From: Bradyrhizobium diazoefficiens
Lineage (GTDB): Bacteria > Pseudomonadota > Alphaproteobacteria > Rhizobiales > Xanthobacteraceae
DNA: 64,000 bases
NCBI RefSeq assembly: GCF_016616425.1
Contig: NZ_CP067101.1
Coordinates: forward strand, 2,046,001 to 2,110,000
Direction: 5' to 3'
Both the position numbers and the translations under genes were made by a program. Under the pieces are notes generated by a model that saw only the letters and a list, made by a program, of their open reading frames with translations, had not been told where the DNA came from and ran no database searches. Of this stretch, positions 50,592-60,247 are shown piece after piece (positions within the stretch are counted from its first letter, which is position 1; every line of letters begins with the position of its first letter).

Positions 50592-51467
50592 TCAGCGCCT
50601 CCCCAGCAGGCCCTGGGGCCGGATGTACATCACGAACACGAGCAGCAGCAGCGCCGGGATGGTGCGATAGGCCGGCGAGACGAGATAGGCCGTGAGCGTC
50701 TCGAGATAGCCGACCACGAAGGCGGCGATCAACGAGCCGGAGACGCTGCCGAGGCCGCCGAGCACGACGATCGAGAACGCGCTCGCCGTCAACGGGCCCA
50801 CACTGTAGGAGCTGACGCCGAGGAACATGCCGAGCAGCACACCGGCAATGCCGGCGAGGATGCCGTAGATCGCCCACACCACGATGTAGATGTTGGTGAG
50901 CTCGAGCCCGAGCAGCGTGACGCCGCGCGGGTTCATCGAAGCCGCCAGCACCGCCTTGCCGGTGCGGGTGCGGTTCACCAGGAGCCACAGCAACGCGATG
51001 ACGAGACAACATGTGATTGCCGTGAAGATCTCGTTCTTCGGCGTGCGAACGCCGAGGATCTCGACGACGCCCTCGACGATCGGGAGCACGGTCTTGGCGT
51101 TGTTGGTGAAGAAATAGGCGATCAGCTCCTGGATCATGATGCCCCAGAGCAGCGTGCCCGTGAGGACGAAGATCTCCTTCTCCTCATTCGGGATGCGCCG
51201 CGAATCCTGGATCGGCTTCACCACGGCGAAATAGGTGGCAAAGGCGGTGAGAAGGGCGACGCCCACTCCGACCAGCGCGCCGACATAGGTGCCGACGTTT
51301 AGAATGCTGGCGGCGGCCCAGGCCGCGACTGCCGCCGCGACCATGATGGCACCGTGGGAGAGGTTGAGCACGCCGGAGACGCCGAAGATAAGGGTGAAGC
51401 CAGTGGCACCGAGAGCATAGAGAGCGCTGATGGCAAAGCCATCGATCAGAATCTGGAAGACTCGCAT
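50592..51467 (-). CDS. Liv-type ABC transporter permease (LivH-like)
   Basis: A 291-residue permease with the classical LivH motif GVSGVLNLSHGAIMVAAA near residues 29-46 and a conserved GGLGSVSGS loop near residue 240. ATG 51467 gives the family-like start MRVFQILIDGFAISALYALG; the frame is open upstream but with unrelated, low-quality sequence. It is the first gene of the minus-strand importer operon, so the promoter lies in the 750-base region beyond. Confidence 0.92.
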   Translation of the reverse strand: MRVFQILIDGFAISALYALGATGFTLIFGVSGVLNLSHGAIMVAAAVAAWAAASILNVGTYVGALVGVGVALLTAFATYFAVVKPIQDSRRIPNEEKEIFVLTGTLLWGIMIQELIAYFFTNNAKTVLPIVEGVVEILGVRTPKNEIFTAITCCLVIALLWLLVNRTRTGKAVLAASMNPRGVTLLGLELTNIYIVVWAIYGILAGIAGVLLGMFLGVSSYSVGPLTASAFSIVVLGGLGSVSGSLIAAFVVGYLETLTAYLVSPAYRTIPALLLLVFVMYIRPQGLLGRR

Positions 51468-52216
51468 TGATGATTGGCAATCTGGTCTATGGCTGGCGGC
51501 ACAGCGGCCGCTTTGAGGAAGATGCTGCGCAGCAGGTACGCGGAAGCGCCCGGTATTCCCCGGAGTCGTCCTGCTAATTGCTGGGCTTGATACAGCGCGA
51601 AAACCTGTCGTCGATCGTGGCGTCTTGATCAGCCGTGCGCTGGAGCGCGCACATCGAGTTCGCCAACGAAAGACGATTGCGGCGCCTGATTGGACTAGCC
51701 GCAAGTGCCGTGCCTGACCTCGTCACAAGCGTACCGGTCGCAGCCGGACCGGGCGGTATTCGCAACGCAACAGAGAGTCTTTTTTTCATGTTGTTCTCTC
51801 CCTTTGAACAGGCCTCTCGTGAGCCGTTGGAGCGCGACTATACCGGCCGAGCCATTCTCGGCAAGTGAAACTGCATTCAGGATTGTGAGAGGAGAACCAG
51901 GTGTAGCGCTGCGCAATCTGCGGGCAACGCAGGCGCAGGAGAATCTCGCGGAGGCATGCAGATTTCGTCGGCGGCTATGCGAGCGCCGAGACACGTAACG
52001 AGCCGGGGCTCGATTAGCTACCGCGCCGCCATGCGCGCTGCCGGCGGCGCAGCTTGATTGCGCGGAGCCGCGCTGGGGCGAGCGCCTCGTCAAGCTGTCA
52101 TGAAACGCACATTCGCCGGCATGTTTGCGGCGACGATCCAGCCGATGGTGCTGCAGAAAAGCCGCGGGCGCCGGCGGTTTATGCCGGCGCCCTGCCTTTG
52201 CCTTGCCTCGCTCGTC
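51468..52216. other. Intergenic region upstream of the second Liv operon
   Basis: 749 bases between the first Liv permease and the gluconolactonase gene, both leftward. It must hold the Liv operon promoter. A short minus-strand frame (51574-51789) with a good ribosome binding site is listed separately. No tRNA, riboswitch or clear terminator was recognised. Confidence 0.4.
51574..51789 (-). CDS. Possible small exported peptide (71 aa), uncertain
   Basis: ATG 51789 is preceded on the minus strand by AAAGGGAGAGAAC, a strong ribosome binding site, and opens with MKKRLSVALRI, then small residues to TALAASP, resembling a signal peptide with cleavage near residue 31. The rest is Arg/Ser-rich and of ordinary composition. 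The first 30 residues look more gene-like than the remainder, so a frameshifted or recently decayed small secreted protein is equally likely. Confidence 0.3.
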   Translation of the reverse strand: MKKRLSVALRIPPGPAATGTLVTRSGTALAASPIRRRNRLSLANSMCALQRTADQDATIDDRFSRCIKPSN

Positions 52217-53452
52217 TCAACCGGGGCCTGCGCCTTGCGTCGCCGTGAACACCGCATAGAGCGATTGGCTCGCGGCCATGAACAGACGGTTGCGCTTGGG
52301 GCCGCCGAAGGTGATGTTGCCGCACACTTCCGGCAGGCGAATGCGGCCGAGCAGCTTGCCCTCCGGCGACCACACCGTTGCGCCATTATAGCCGACCGCG
52401 CGCCCGGCATTGCTGGAGGCCCAGAGATTGCCGTTGACGTCGCAGCGCACGCCGTCAGGCCCGCACTTCACGCCGTCGATCACGAAGTCACTGAATCGCT
52501 TCTGGTTAGACAGCTTGTTGTCGCTGCCGACGTCGAACACGAAGACCTCACCCTTGCCGCCCGCACCCGTATCGCCCGGCCCCTTGCCGGTCGAGACGAC
52601 GTAGAGCTTCTTGTAGTCGGGCGAAAAGCACAGGCCGTTCGGATCGGGCACCTGATCCTCGGTGACGACGAGATCGACGCGGCCCGAGGGATCGATGCGA
52701 TAGCAATTGGTCGGCAGCTCGCGCTTGCCCGGCACGAAGCCGGCCGGCTGCCCGATCCGCGGATTGAGCTTGCCGCCCGCATTGCTCGGGCCGCCCGCGG
52801 CGTCGGGTTCGCCTTCGTAGAGCTGACCGCCATAGGGTGGGTCGGTGAACCAGTAGCTGCCGTCGGGATGCGCGACGACGTCGTTCGGCGAGTTCAGTTT
52901 CTTCCCGTTGTAGTTGTCGCATAGCACGGTGGCGGTGCCGTCATGCTCATAGCGCGTCACCCGGCGGGTCAGGTGCTCGCAGGAGAGCTGGCGGCCCTGG
53001 AAGTCGAAGGAGTTGCCGTTGCTGTAGTTCGACGGCGTGCGGAAGACGCTGACATGGCCGTCGTCCTCGCTCCAGCGCATCTGACGATTGTTGGGAATGT
53101 CGCTCCACAGCAGATAGCGGCCCTGTGCGTTCCACGCCGGGCCCTCGGCCCACAGCACGCCGGTGTAAAGACGCTTGATCGCGGTGTTGGGCTGCGCGAG
53201 ATTATTGAAGGACGGATCGACTGCGATGATGTCGGGATCCCAGAAATAAGTGGTCGGCGCGCCGCGGGGGCCGAAATCGCGCGGCGGGGTGGTGATGGTG
53301 GTCGGCGGTGCAGCAGGTCCGGTCTGGGCCAATGCGGAGCCGGCTCCGGCTATGGTGGCGGCACTGATTGCAAGTCCCTGGACAAGCGTTCGTCGCGAAA
53401 GCGCAGCATCGTGGTCACGCTGCTCGTTGTCACGAGCCTCTTGGCGTGTCAT
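52217..53452 (-). CDS. SMP-30/gluconolactonase-family protein, Tat-exported
   Basis: A 411-residue protein with a twin-arginine signal (SRRTLVQGLAIS, followed by a hydrophobic run to ALAQ, about residue 43). The mature part is a six-bladed beta-propeller of the SMP-30/LRE type: EGPAWNAQGRYLLWSDIPNN, then LNSPNDVVAHPDGSYWFTDP, the metal-site N-D segment, and CDVNGNLWASS. Family members hydrolyse sugar lactones. Export to the periplasm suggests action on gluconolactone made there by membrane dehydrogenases. A strong GGGAGGACGCG precedes the start. Confidence 0.9.
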   Translation of the reverse strand: MTRQEARDNEQRDHDAALSRRTLVQGLAISAATIAGAGSALAQTGPAAPPTTITTPPRDFGPRGAPTTYFWDPDIIAVDPSFNNLAQPNTAIKRLYTGVLWAEGPAWNAQGRYLLWSDIPNNRQMRWSEDDGHVSVFRTPSNYSNGNSFDFQGRQLSCEHLTRRVTRYEHDGTATVLCDNYNGKKLNSPNDVVAHPDGSYWFTDPPYGGQLYEGEPDAAGGPSNAGGKLNPRIGQPAGFVPGKRELPTNCYRIDPSGRVDLVVTEDQVPDPNGLCFSPDYKKLYVVSTGKGPGDTGAGGKGEVFVFDVGSDNKLSNQKRFSDFVIDGVKCGPDGVRCDVNGNLWASSNAGRAVGYNGATVWSPEGKLLGRIRLPEVCGNITFGGPKRNRLFMAASQSLYAVFTATQGAGPG

Positions 53453-53768
53453 CGCGTCCTCCCGATCATGTTCGCCGGCCGGTTGATCCGGCCGAGCAGG
53501 AGCGCAGGTTAATGCGGTCCGCAGCCGGTTGCGAGGGGGTGGAATCGATCCTCTGCGCGATGCCGGGCCGCAATCCGGTCAAATTCGAATGCGTCGGAAT
53601 CGGACGCGCCTGGTGTTCGCATGGCGCCAGCACCAAAGCTCGAAAATGTTCCGCAAGGCCCGAGCAAAAATTGCCTGCAGCAGAGCGCGGGGCGGAGCGC
53701 ACTCGATGCCTTGATTTCGCGCGCATTGCTGCGCAGAAACCGTCCGGGGGCGATGGACGGAGTTGATC
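53453..53768. other. Divergent intergenic region, gluconolactonase / small membrane protein
   Basis: 316 bases containing both 5' regions. Short frames on both strands are Arg- and Cys-rich and not convincing. No promoter or operator stood out. Confidence 0.4.
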
Positions 53769-54020
53769 TTGGCTGGCGTCATCGTGTTGATCGTATTGCT
53801 CGGGATCGCGTTCGGGGCCGGCTATTTCACGCGTGAATTCATCTCCAGCAAACGACGCGCGGAAGCACGCCGCTGGCGCGACTATATCGAGCCGGATTGG
53901 CTCCCCGCCAACACCAGCGAGATCGCGAACGCCATCGCGGCCATGCCCGTGGTCGCCGGCGAACTCGGCCAGATGCTGAACCGCTGGGAAAGCAGGGCCC
54001 GCGCCCGTCGCGCGGGATAG
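53769..54020 (+). CDS. Small single-span membrane protein (83 aa)
   Basis: Begins with a hydrophobic helix (AGVIVLIVLLGIAFGAGYF), followed by a basic stretch SSKRRAEARRWRDY and a soluble tail ending ARARRAG. This places the tail in the cytoplasm by the positive-inside rule. TTG 53769 is taken because ACGGAG ends 6 bases before it; TTG 53763 is in frame but overlaps that site. No family is recognised. Confidence 0.6.
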   Translation: MAGVIVLIVLLGIAFGAGYFTREFISSKRRAEARRWRDYIEPDWLPANTSEIANAIAAMPVVAGELGQMLNRWESRARARRAG

Positions 54021-54032
54021 GTCGAAGTCCTC

Positions 54033-54680
54033 GTTGGGCTACAAGACCTTGCGCTGCCGGCGGGCAAAACACGCCAGCGCTGGGTCAATCAACCCAGGTC
54101 GAAATATTCCGCTTTACCGAAATTCGGTTTCGGCGTATGTGTCGCCCATCCTGATCCGGCACAAGGGGCGGTCGTACGTCGTCACGAGCCGCGGATCGGG
54201 TTGCGGTGGACGCGGGCGGCGTCGTGCACGAGACGCGGGAGCAGGGCGGGATGAACCCCGTGAGGTCCCGGCGGCGTGCGGACGAACGGCGCTCGATGCG
54301 TACGGCCAAATCGCGTGGTCCTGGCTGTCGTTGCTACAGCCAAGCCTTGCGGAGGTGCGCCAAGCCCGACCGGGCGAAGCGCGCCGTCAATTCGCGAGGT
54401 GACAGAGGCAAGCAGGAACTCGTCTCTGGGGAGAGCGCGCCATACGCCGTCAGACCATCGCGCAGGGAAGGCCGGTCGTTTCCGGCCTCACCTGTCTATC
54501 CGTTGTGCATTTGCGTGTGCATCTCATCGCACGACGGACTGCGGGTGTCAGCCGGCGCCCGGCCTTCCCTGCGCCCTTTCGTCGAGAGGGCGTAACGAAC
54601 AGCGCAGAACTCGGGCGAAAGCCGCCGCGAGAATGCGAAGGTATGTCTGCGCCTTGGATGTCAGTTGAGAACGGTGACAA
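54033..54680. repeat. Dispersed ~0.65-kb repeat element of Bradyrhizobium type
   Basis: From ACAAGACCTTGCGCTGCCGG to the region before the leuA promoter the sequence matches, from memory, an element found in many copies in Bradyrhizobium genomes. It is often mis-annotated with hypothetical Arg-rich proteins. Overlapping frames on both strands are open but none has a ribosome binding site or normal composition. It contains a perfect 16-bp inverted repeat, GCGCAGGGAAGGCCGG at 54460-54475 and its complement at 54559-54574, with 83 bases between. It has no transposase of its own, so any mobility would be in trans. Confidence 0.6.
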
Positions 54681-54842
54681 AAGCTGTTCGGGGCACCCCT
54701 ACGCAATCAGGTCAGTGCCTTTGACCATCTTTTGGCGTTGCGGTTGGTGCCATTTCTCGTCTAGAAACGGGCCACTGAGCCTCCCGGCAACCAACCGTCA
54801 ACGGTTTTGGCCGAGGATTTGCGGGCTCAAAAGGGTCTGGCA

Positions 54843-54962
54843 ATGCTGATTCGCGGCCAAATCGAGGGGATTTCGGGGGAGGTGGCTCTGGCCGCCGCCA
54901 CGATCCCGGCCGCGCTGCTGCCCACCCTCCTTCTTGGCGGGCTTCTTCTTAGCTGCCCCTGA
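54843..54962 (+). CDS. leuA leader peptide (39 aa, Leu-rich)
   Basis: ATG 54843 to TGA 54960-54962 encodes 39 residues; the last part reads LLPTLLLGGLLLSCP, with eight leucines in fifteen codons, including runs of two and three. The start MLIRGQIEGISGEVAL could also be shortened to GTG 54882. The stop codon lies in the 5' arm of a hairpin (54956-54999), and leuA begins 117 bases later. A Leu-codon run just before a stable hairpin, upstream of the first gene of leucine synthesis, is the classical arrangement for leucyl-tRNA-dependent leader control. Confidence 0.85.
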   Translation: MLIRGQIEGISGEVALAAATIPAALLPTLLLGGLLLSCP

Positions 54963-54999
54963 GGGCCGGCTGGGCGCCATGCGCCTGGGCGCTCAGGGG
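54956..54999 (+). promoter_or_regulatory. Hairpin at the end of the leuA leader peptide
   Basis: CCCCTGAG (54956-54963) pairs with CTCAGGGG (54992-54999), and a smaller GGCGC-CAT-GCGCC stem (54973-54985) sits inside. The leader stop codon TGA is within the left arm. No T-run follows, so this may be an antiterminator or translational switch rather than a terminator; the true attenuator terminator was not found by eye. Confidence 0.65.
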
Positions 55000-55079
55000 T
55001 TGGTCGAGATCACCGGACACCTCAAGCGCCAAGGGACGAAACGGTCTGAACGGCGCAAAAGCTCAAAAGGAAATCTGAA

Positions 55080-56642
<1,563 letters not shown>

Positions 56643-56654
56643 CAAGCGTTGCTT

Positions 56655-56793
56655 CGCCTCTCCCCGCTTGCGGGAGAGGCGGACACGCCCCGGGCGATGC
56701 GAAGCATCGTGCCGAGCATGGCGGGTGAGCGTTCACTCCATACAGCGACTGTCCCGATGCGGAGACATCCTCTCCCGCACGCGGGAGAGGATG
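56655..56793. repeat. Paired CTCTCCC/GGGAGAG palindromes downstream of leuA
   Basis: Two hairpins: CGCCTCTCCC 56655-56664 with GGGAGAGGCG 56672-56681, and CATCCTCTCCCG from 56766 with CGGGAGAGGATG ending at 56793. They lie about 110 bases apart and look like the two ends of one extragenic repeat unit. The first may also terminate leuA transcription, but no T-run follows. Confidence 0.7.
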
Positions 56794-56932
56794 CGCAGTC
56801 GCGGCATTCACCATGAATGGCTGCCCTGCGAACGGCCGGTAGCAGTGCGGACCGGCGGCCTGTATTGATTTGGCCGGCATGAGGACTGGCCGCCCGCGCG
56901 CCGGGCGGCTCGAATAACAACAGGGAGAGATT

Positions 56933-57934
56933 ATGCGCACCTTCGCGATCGCTGTGTCCGTCGCGGCATTGGCCTTGAGCCTTGTCAGCCCCGCAAGCGC
57001 CGATCCGATCATCATCAAGTTCAGCCACGTCGTCGCCACCGACACGCCGAAGGGCAAGGGCGCGGAGAAGTTCAAGGAGCTCGCCGAGAAGTACACCGGC
57101 GGCAAGGTCAAGGTCGAGATCTACCCGAACTCGACGCTGTACAAGGACAAGGAAGAGCTCGAGGCGCTCCAGCTCGGCAGCGTGCAGATGCTGGCGCCGT
57201 CCAACTCCAAATTCGGGCCGCTCGGCATCCGCGAGTTCGAGGTGTTCGATCTGCCCTACATCCTTCCCAACCTGAAGACGCTGCGCAAGGTGACGGAAGG
57301 TCCGCTCGGTGCGAAGCTGCTCAAGCTGCTGGACGCCAAGGGCATCACCGGCCTTGCCTATTGGGACAACGGCTTCAAGCAGATGAGCGCGAACAAGAAG
57401 CTGGTCGCGCCTGCCGACTATCAGGGCGTCAAGTTCCGTATCCAGTCCTCGCGCGTGCTGCAGGCCCAGTTCAAGGCGCTCGGCGCGCTGCCGCAGGTCA
57501 TGGCGTTCTCGGAAGTCTACCAGGCGCTCCAGACCGGCGTGGTCGACGGCCAGGAGAACACCTGGTCGAACATCTATACCCAGAAGATGCACGAGGTGCA
57601 GAAGTACATCACCGAGACCAATCATGGCTACATCGGCTACGTCGTGATCGTGAACAAGAAGTTCTGGGACGGTCTGCCGGCCGACATCCGCGACCAGCTT
57701 TCGAAAGCGATGAAGGAGGCGACCGCCTTCAGCAACGCGCAGTCGCAGAAGGAGAATGACGACGCGCTCGCCGAGATCAAGAAGAGCGGCAAGAGCGAGA
57801 TCATCAAGCTCACGCCGGAGCAGGACGAGGCGATGCGCAAGGCGATGGAGCCGGTCTACAAGGACGCCGCGAGCCGTGTTGGCCAGTCGCTGATCGACGA
57901 ATTCCTCAAGGAAGCCAAGGCCACGACGAACTGA
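56933..57934 (+). CDS. TRAP transporter solute-binding protein (DctP family)
   Basis: A 333-residue periplasmic receptor with a signal peptide (cleavage near ASADP, residue 23). It shows the DctP fold hallmarks KFSHVVATDTPKGKGAEKF, the carboxylate-binding Arg region (KFRIQSSRVL near residue 170) and SEVYQALQTGVVDGQENTW. It binds C4-dicarboxylates or other organic acids. The membrane subunits (DctQ/DctM) are not in the window, since a terminator follows directly, so it is an orphan gene here. Confidence 0.92.
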   Translation: MRTFAIAVSVAALALSLVSPASADPIIIKFSHVVATDTPKGKGAEKFKELAEKYTGGKVKVEIYPNSTLYKDKEELEALQLGSVQMLAPSNSKFGPLGIREFEVFDLPYILPNLKTLRKVTEGPLGAKLLKLLDAKGITGLAYWDNGFKQMSANKKLVAPADYQGVKFRIQSSRVLQAQFKALGALPQVMAFSEVYQALQTGVVDGQENTWSNIYTQKMHEVQKYITETNHGYIGYVVIVNKKFWDGLPADIRDQLSKAMKEATAFSNAQSQKENDDALAEIKKSGKSEIIKLTPEQDEAMRKAMEPVYKDAASRVGQSLIDEFLKEAKATTN

Positions 57935-57954
57935 TCGATCCGAACCATGAACGA

Positions 57955-57987
57955 GGGCTTCCGTGCGGTCGGCACGGAAGCCCTTTT
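57955..57987 (+). terminator. Rho-independent terminator of the TRAP receptor gene
   Basis: GGGCTTCCGTGC (57955-57966) pairs perfectly with GCACGGAAGCCC (57972-57983) across a GGTCG loop and is followed by TTTT. It begins about 20 bases after the stop codon. Confidence 0.9.
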
Positions 57988-58129
57988 GTTGCGAATGATT
58001 TCCGATTGCCGGGGGAGGTAAAATCGGGCGTTATTACCTTGGCAAAGACGCGCTTCCTGTCCAAGTTGTAAGTTGTGCGTCAGCGGCGTCGCGCCCATCT
58101 TTGTGGACGTCCTTCCAGAGGAGGTTCGG

Positions 58130-58711
58130 ATGAGGAAGTTCACCATCGCTGCCATCGCCGTGCTCAGCATTGCCGGCTCGGGCGCGGTCTATGCCCAATA
58201 TCATCGCCCGTGGATGGAGCACATGCGCCACATGCGCATCAACCCGGAGGACCGCGCCGCCCTTCTCGACGCGCGGATCGCCGCCGTCCATACCGGGCTG
58301 AAGCTCAACGCCGATCAGGAGCAGCTGTGGCCGCCGGTCGAGGCAGCCGTGCGCGAGTTCGCCAAGCTGCGGATTGACCGCGCCAACGCGCGGATGAACG
58401 CCGGCCCCGGTGACGCCGACAGGCCGGAGGATCCGGTCGCCCGCCTGCGCCAGCGCGCCGAGGACATGGCCGCGACTTCGGCGGCCCTGGAGAAGATCGC
58501 CGATGCGGCCGACCCGCTCTACAAGACCCTGGACGAGGGCCAGAAACGGCGCCTCGCCGTGCTGACCCGCCACCGCGGCCCGTTCGGCGGCGGTGAAGAC
58601 GGCCCACATCGCTACTTCATGGAACGCGGAATGGGCCGCATGATGGAACGTGGCATGGAGCACTTCCATCATGACCGTTTCGACCGCGACGACGGCGAGG
58701 GCCGGCTCTGA
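58130..58711 (+). CDS. Spy/LTxxQ-motif periplasmic protein
   Basis: A 193-residue exported protein: signal peptide (cleavage near VYAQ, residue 23), then an all-helical domain with two degenerate LTxxQ motifs, LNADQEQLW near residue 63 and LDEGQKRRL near residue 140. The tail is rich in Met, His, Arg and Asp (MERGMGRMMERGMEHFHHD), which could bind metal. Spy/CpxP-like proteins act as periplasmic chaperones or stress sensors. ATG 58130 follows AGAGGAGG. Confidence 0.8.
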   Translation: MRKFTIAAIAVLSIAGSGAVYAQYHRPWMEHMRHMRINPEDRAALLDARIAAVHTGLKLNADQEQLWPPVEAAVREFAKLRIDRANARMNAGPGDADRPEDPVARLRQRAEDMAATSAALEKIADAADPLYKTLDEGQKRRLAVLTRHRGPFGGGEDGPHRYFMERGMGRMMERGMEHFHHDRFDRDDGEGRL

Positions 58712-58746
58712 GCGGGGCGGGATTCCGCGCCGATTAACCTAGGCGA

Positions 58747-58770
58747 AGCCGCTGGAATCCAGCGGCTTTT
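58747..58770 (+). terminator. Rho-independent terminator of the Spy-like gene
   Basis: AGCCGCTGG (58747-58755) pairs with CCAGCGGCT (58759-58767) around an AAT loop, followed by TTT and a further T-run a few bases on. Confidence 0.88.
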
Positions 58771-58842
58771 CGCTTTTTGGGAGATGTCGACGAAGCCTTG
58801 GCGAACCCCTTGGAAAACTTCCGTCCGATCGCTTGCCAGACC

Positions 58843-58870
58843 CGGATCGCTTTGCTAAACGACCGGCCTC
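58843..58870 (+). promoter_or_regulatory. Possible promoter of tRNA-Lys
   Basis: TTGCCA (58843-58848), a 16-base spacer and CTAAAC (58865-58870) precede the tRNA by about 22 bases. It is a weak match found by eye. Confidence 0.4.
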
Positions 58871-58891
58871 GCAAGGCATTGACCGCCTTTC

Positions 58892-58967
<76 letters not shown>

Positions 58968-58975
58968 CCCTTAAG

Positions 58976-58999
58976 CCACTGCTAGACAGTGGTTTTTTT
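58976..58999 (+). terminator. Rho-independent terminator after tRNA-Lys
   Basis: CCACTG (58976-58981) pairs with CAGTGG (58987-58992) across a CTAGA loop, followed by seven T residues (58993-58999). Confidence 0.9.
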
Positions 59000-59049
59000 A
59001 ATTCCTGCCGATAGAACAAAGCGTGATTATGCGACCGCTATTTGTGATC

Positions 59050-59072
59050 GTGGTCGCACGGCGTGCGACCAC
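59050..59072. repeat. Perfect 10-bp inverted repeat beside the LexA box
   Basis: GTGGTCGCAC (59050-59059) and GTGCGACCAC (59063-59072) with a GGC loop, lying 9 bases from the LexA-type box. It may be an operator, an RNA hairpin or an att-associated site; no T-run follows. Confidence 0.6.
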
Positions 59073-59080
59073 TGACAATT

Positions 59081-59095
59081 GTTCTCTATCTGTTC
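59081..59095. promoter_or_regulatory. LexA (SOS) box, alphaproteobacterial type
   Basis: GTTC-TCTATCT-GTTC at 59081-59095 exactly matches the GTTC-N7-GTTC direct repeat bound by LexA in Alphaproteobacteria. The nearest gene downstream is the zinc-ribbon gene at 59243, about 150 bases away. No SOS gene adjoins the box on either side, so it may be a remnant of a gene displaced by island insertion, or may control an island gene or RNA. Confidence 0.6.
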
Positions 59096-59242
59096 TCATT
59101 GGCGTGAGCGGTACTGTCCGCATTTGACTGCAGCGTCCTGATTTGGATTTAGTGATGGGCTGCCATCCGAATAAACCTCCGTATACGCTAAGTTCCGCAC
59201 CATCCCGTGCTAAAGGTGCCTCCCTAATTCCACGGGTGGCGT

Positions 59243-59440
59243 ATGAAAAAGGGTGACGTAACGTGTTCGGAGTGCGGGGCTGGCTTCCGGCGCCTAGAGC
59301 TTGAACTTCCGACTCAGCGCGGCACCAAGGGCGAGTATCATTGCTCGGCATGTGGCGAGCTCTTGGAGAGGTTCGATGGAAGCACGATGATTGCTTACCG
59401 TCTGACGATTCAGCCATCAATTAAGGGCATTCGAGATTAA
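59243..59440 (+). CDS. Small zinc-ribbon protein (65 aa)
   Basis: A 65-residue protein with two CxxC knuckles (C8-x2-C11 and C34-x2-C37) that would bind one Zn ion, and a C-terminal strand-rich tail (STMIAYRLTIQPS). It starts MKKGDVTCSECGAGFRRLEL. Similar small proteins are common in Bradyrhizobium, from memory, without a known role; nucleic acid or protein binding is plausible. A terminator follows at once, so it is a single-gene unit. Confidence 0.8.
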   Translation: MKKGDVTCSECGAGFRRLELELPTQRGTKGEYHCSACGELLERFDGSTMIAYRLTIQPSIKGIRD

Positions 59441-59465
59441 GGCCGCCTCAGTGGGCGGCCTCTTT
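59441..59465 (+). terminator. Rho-independent terminator after the zinc-ribbon gene
   Basis: GGCCGCC (59441-59447) pairs with GGCGGCC (59454-59460) with a short loop, followed by TCTTT; it begins immediately after the stop codon. Confidence 0.8.
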
Positions 59466-59522
59466 CATTCTAAGACATCATCCTTTGGCGCCTCGTCAGT
59501 GAGTGGAACGAGCCCGAACTAA

Positions 59523-60211
59523 ACCTCGATCAAGGACACGCTGGCAAAGCTTGGAGTGAGCTATTCAGCTGCCCACGTTGAGACCGTTTACAAGGGCACT
59601 CCACACTATTGCTACCCGGCCGATGTCTTCTTTGCTGTCCTCGAATATTACGCATTCGACGCTGGGGCGAACATCAAGACGCAAGCGCGCGACAACTTGC
59701 GCCTGCTCGCTGGCTCGAAGCTCCGCGAATTGATCTACAGCCAGGTCGGATATGATCCGACGAAGCGGATGCAAAGCGGCTTTGAAAAATGGCATGCGCG
59801 GATTGCCCTCAACTATCAATCCGCACTAAAGGCCATTTCCACATTTTCAACGAGGCCCACACCGTCATCTATGAGCTGATCCAAGCTGGCGCCGAGATCG
59901 GCGAGCATTTCGTTATCGACATAGGTCAAAGTTCTGGGTAGACAACGAACTAAACCAAGCCTTCGGAGGTCGTTGCAAATACCCGCACCGTTGCCCGGAC
60001 AGTCATCCGCAATCGAAGTCCGACCCGCAAGAGTCTTGGTACTATCCGCTAGCGTCGCTGGGCGAGTACCGGGAATGGCTCCAGAATTATTACATCGAGG
60101 GGCGGCAAGTTCTCGAACTACCTGCAAGTCAAACGCGGGGAACCACCTTTATCCATTGCAGCGCCGCCCATTGAGACGCTTGTCCAAGCTCGGATCACCG
60201 GACCGGCCTAA
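59523..60211 (+). pseudogene. Frameshifted pseudogene of a phage-type protein (possibly BstA-like)
   Basis: Coherent protein sequence continues through three frames. Frame A (59523 to about 59815) contains VYKGTPHYCYPADVFFAVLE and QARDNLRLLAGSKLRELIY. Frame B (about 59815-59940) contains GHFHIFNEAHTVIYELIQAG. Frame C (about 59935-60100) contains WVDNELNQAFGGRCKYPH and WYYPLASLGEYREWLQNYY. A last change near 60100 gives KFSNYLQVKRGEPPLSIAA, ending at TAA 60209-60211. At least three indels have therefore broken one gene, and its 5' end is missing. The pattern recalls prophage proteins of the BstA-like type (phage-defence abortive infection), but this rests on memory and is uncertain. Confidence 0.65.
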
Positions 60212-60247
60212 TGTCCTAATTCCCCTCCGCGAGTGCCAAACGAAACA

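Noticed and set aside
54034..54668. Overlapping frames of about 122-130 codons on the plus strand inside the repeat
   Set aside because: No ribosome binding sites, Arg/Ser/Pro-rich composition and overlap with each other; better explained as a repeat element.
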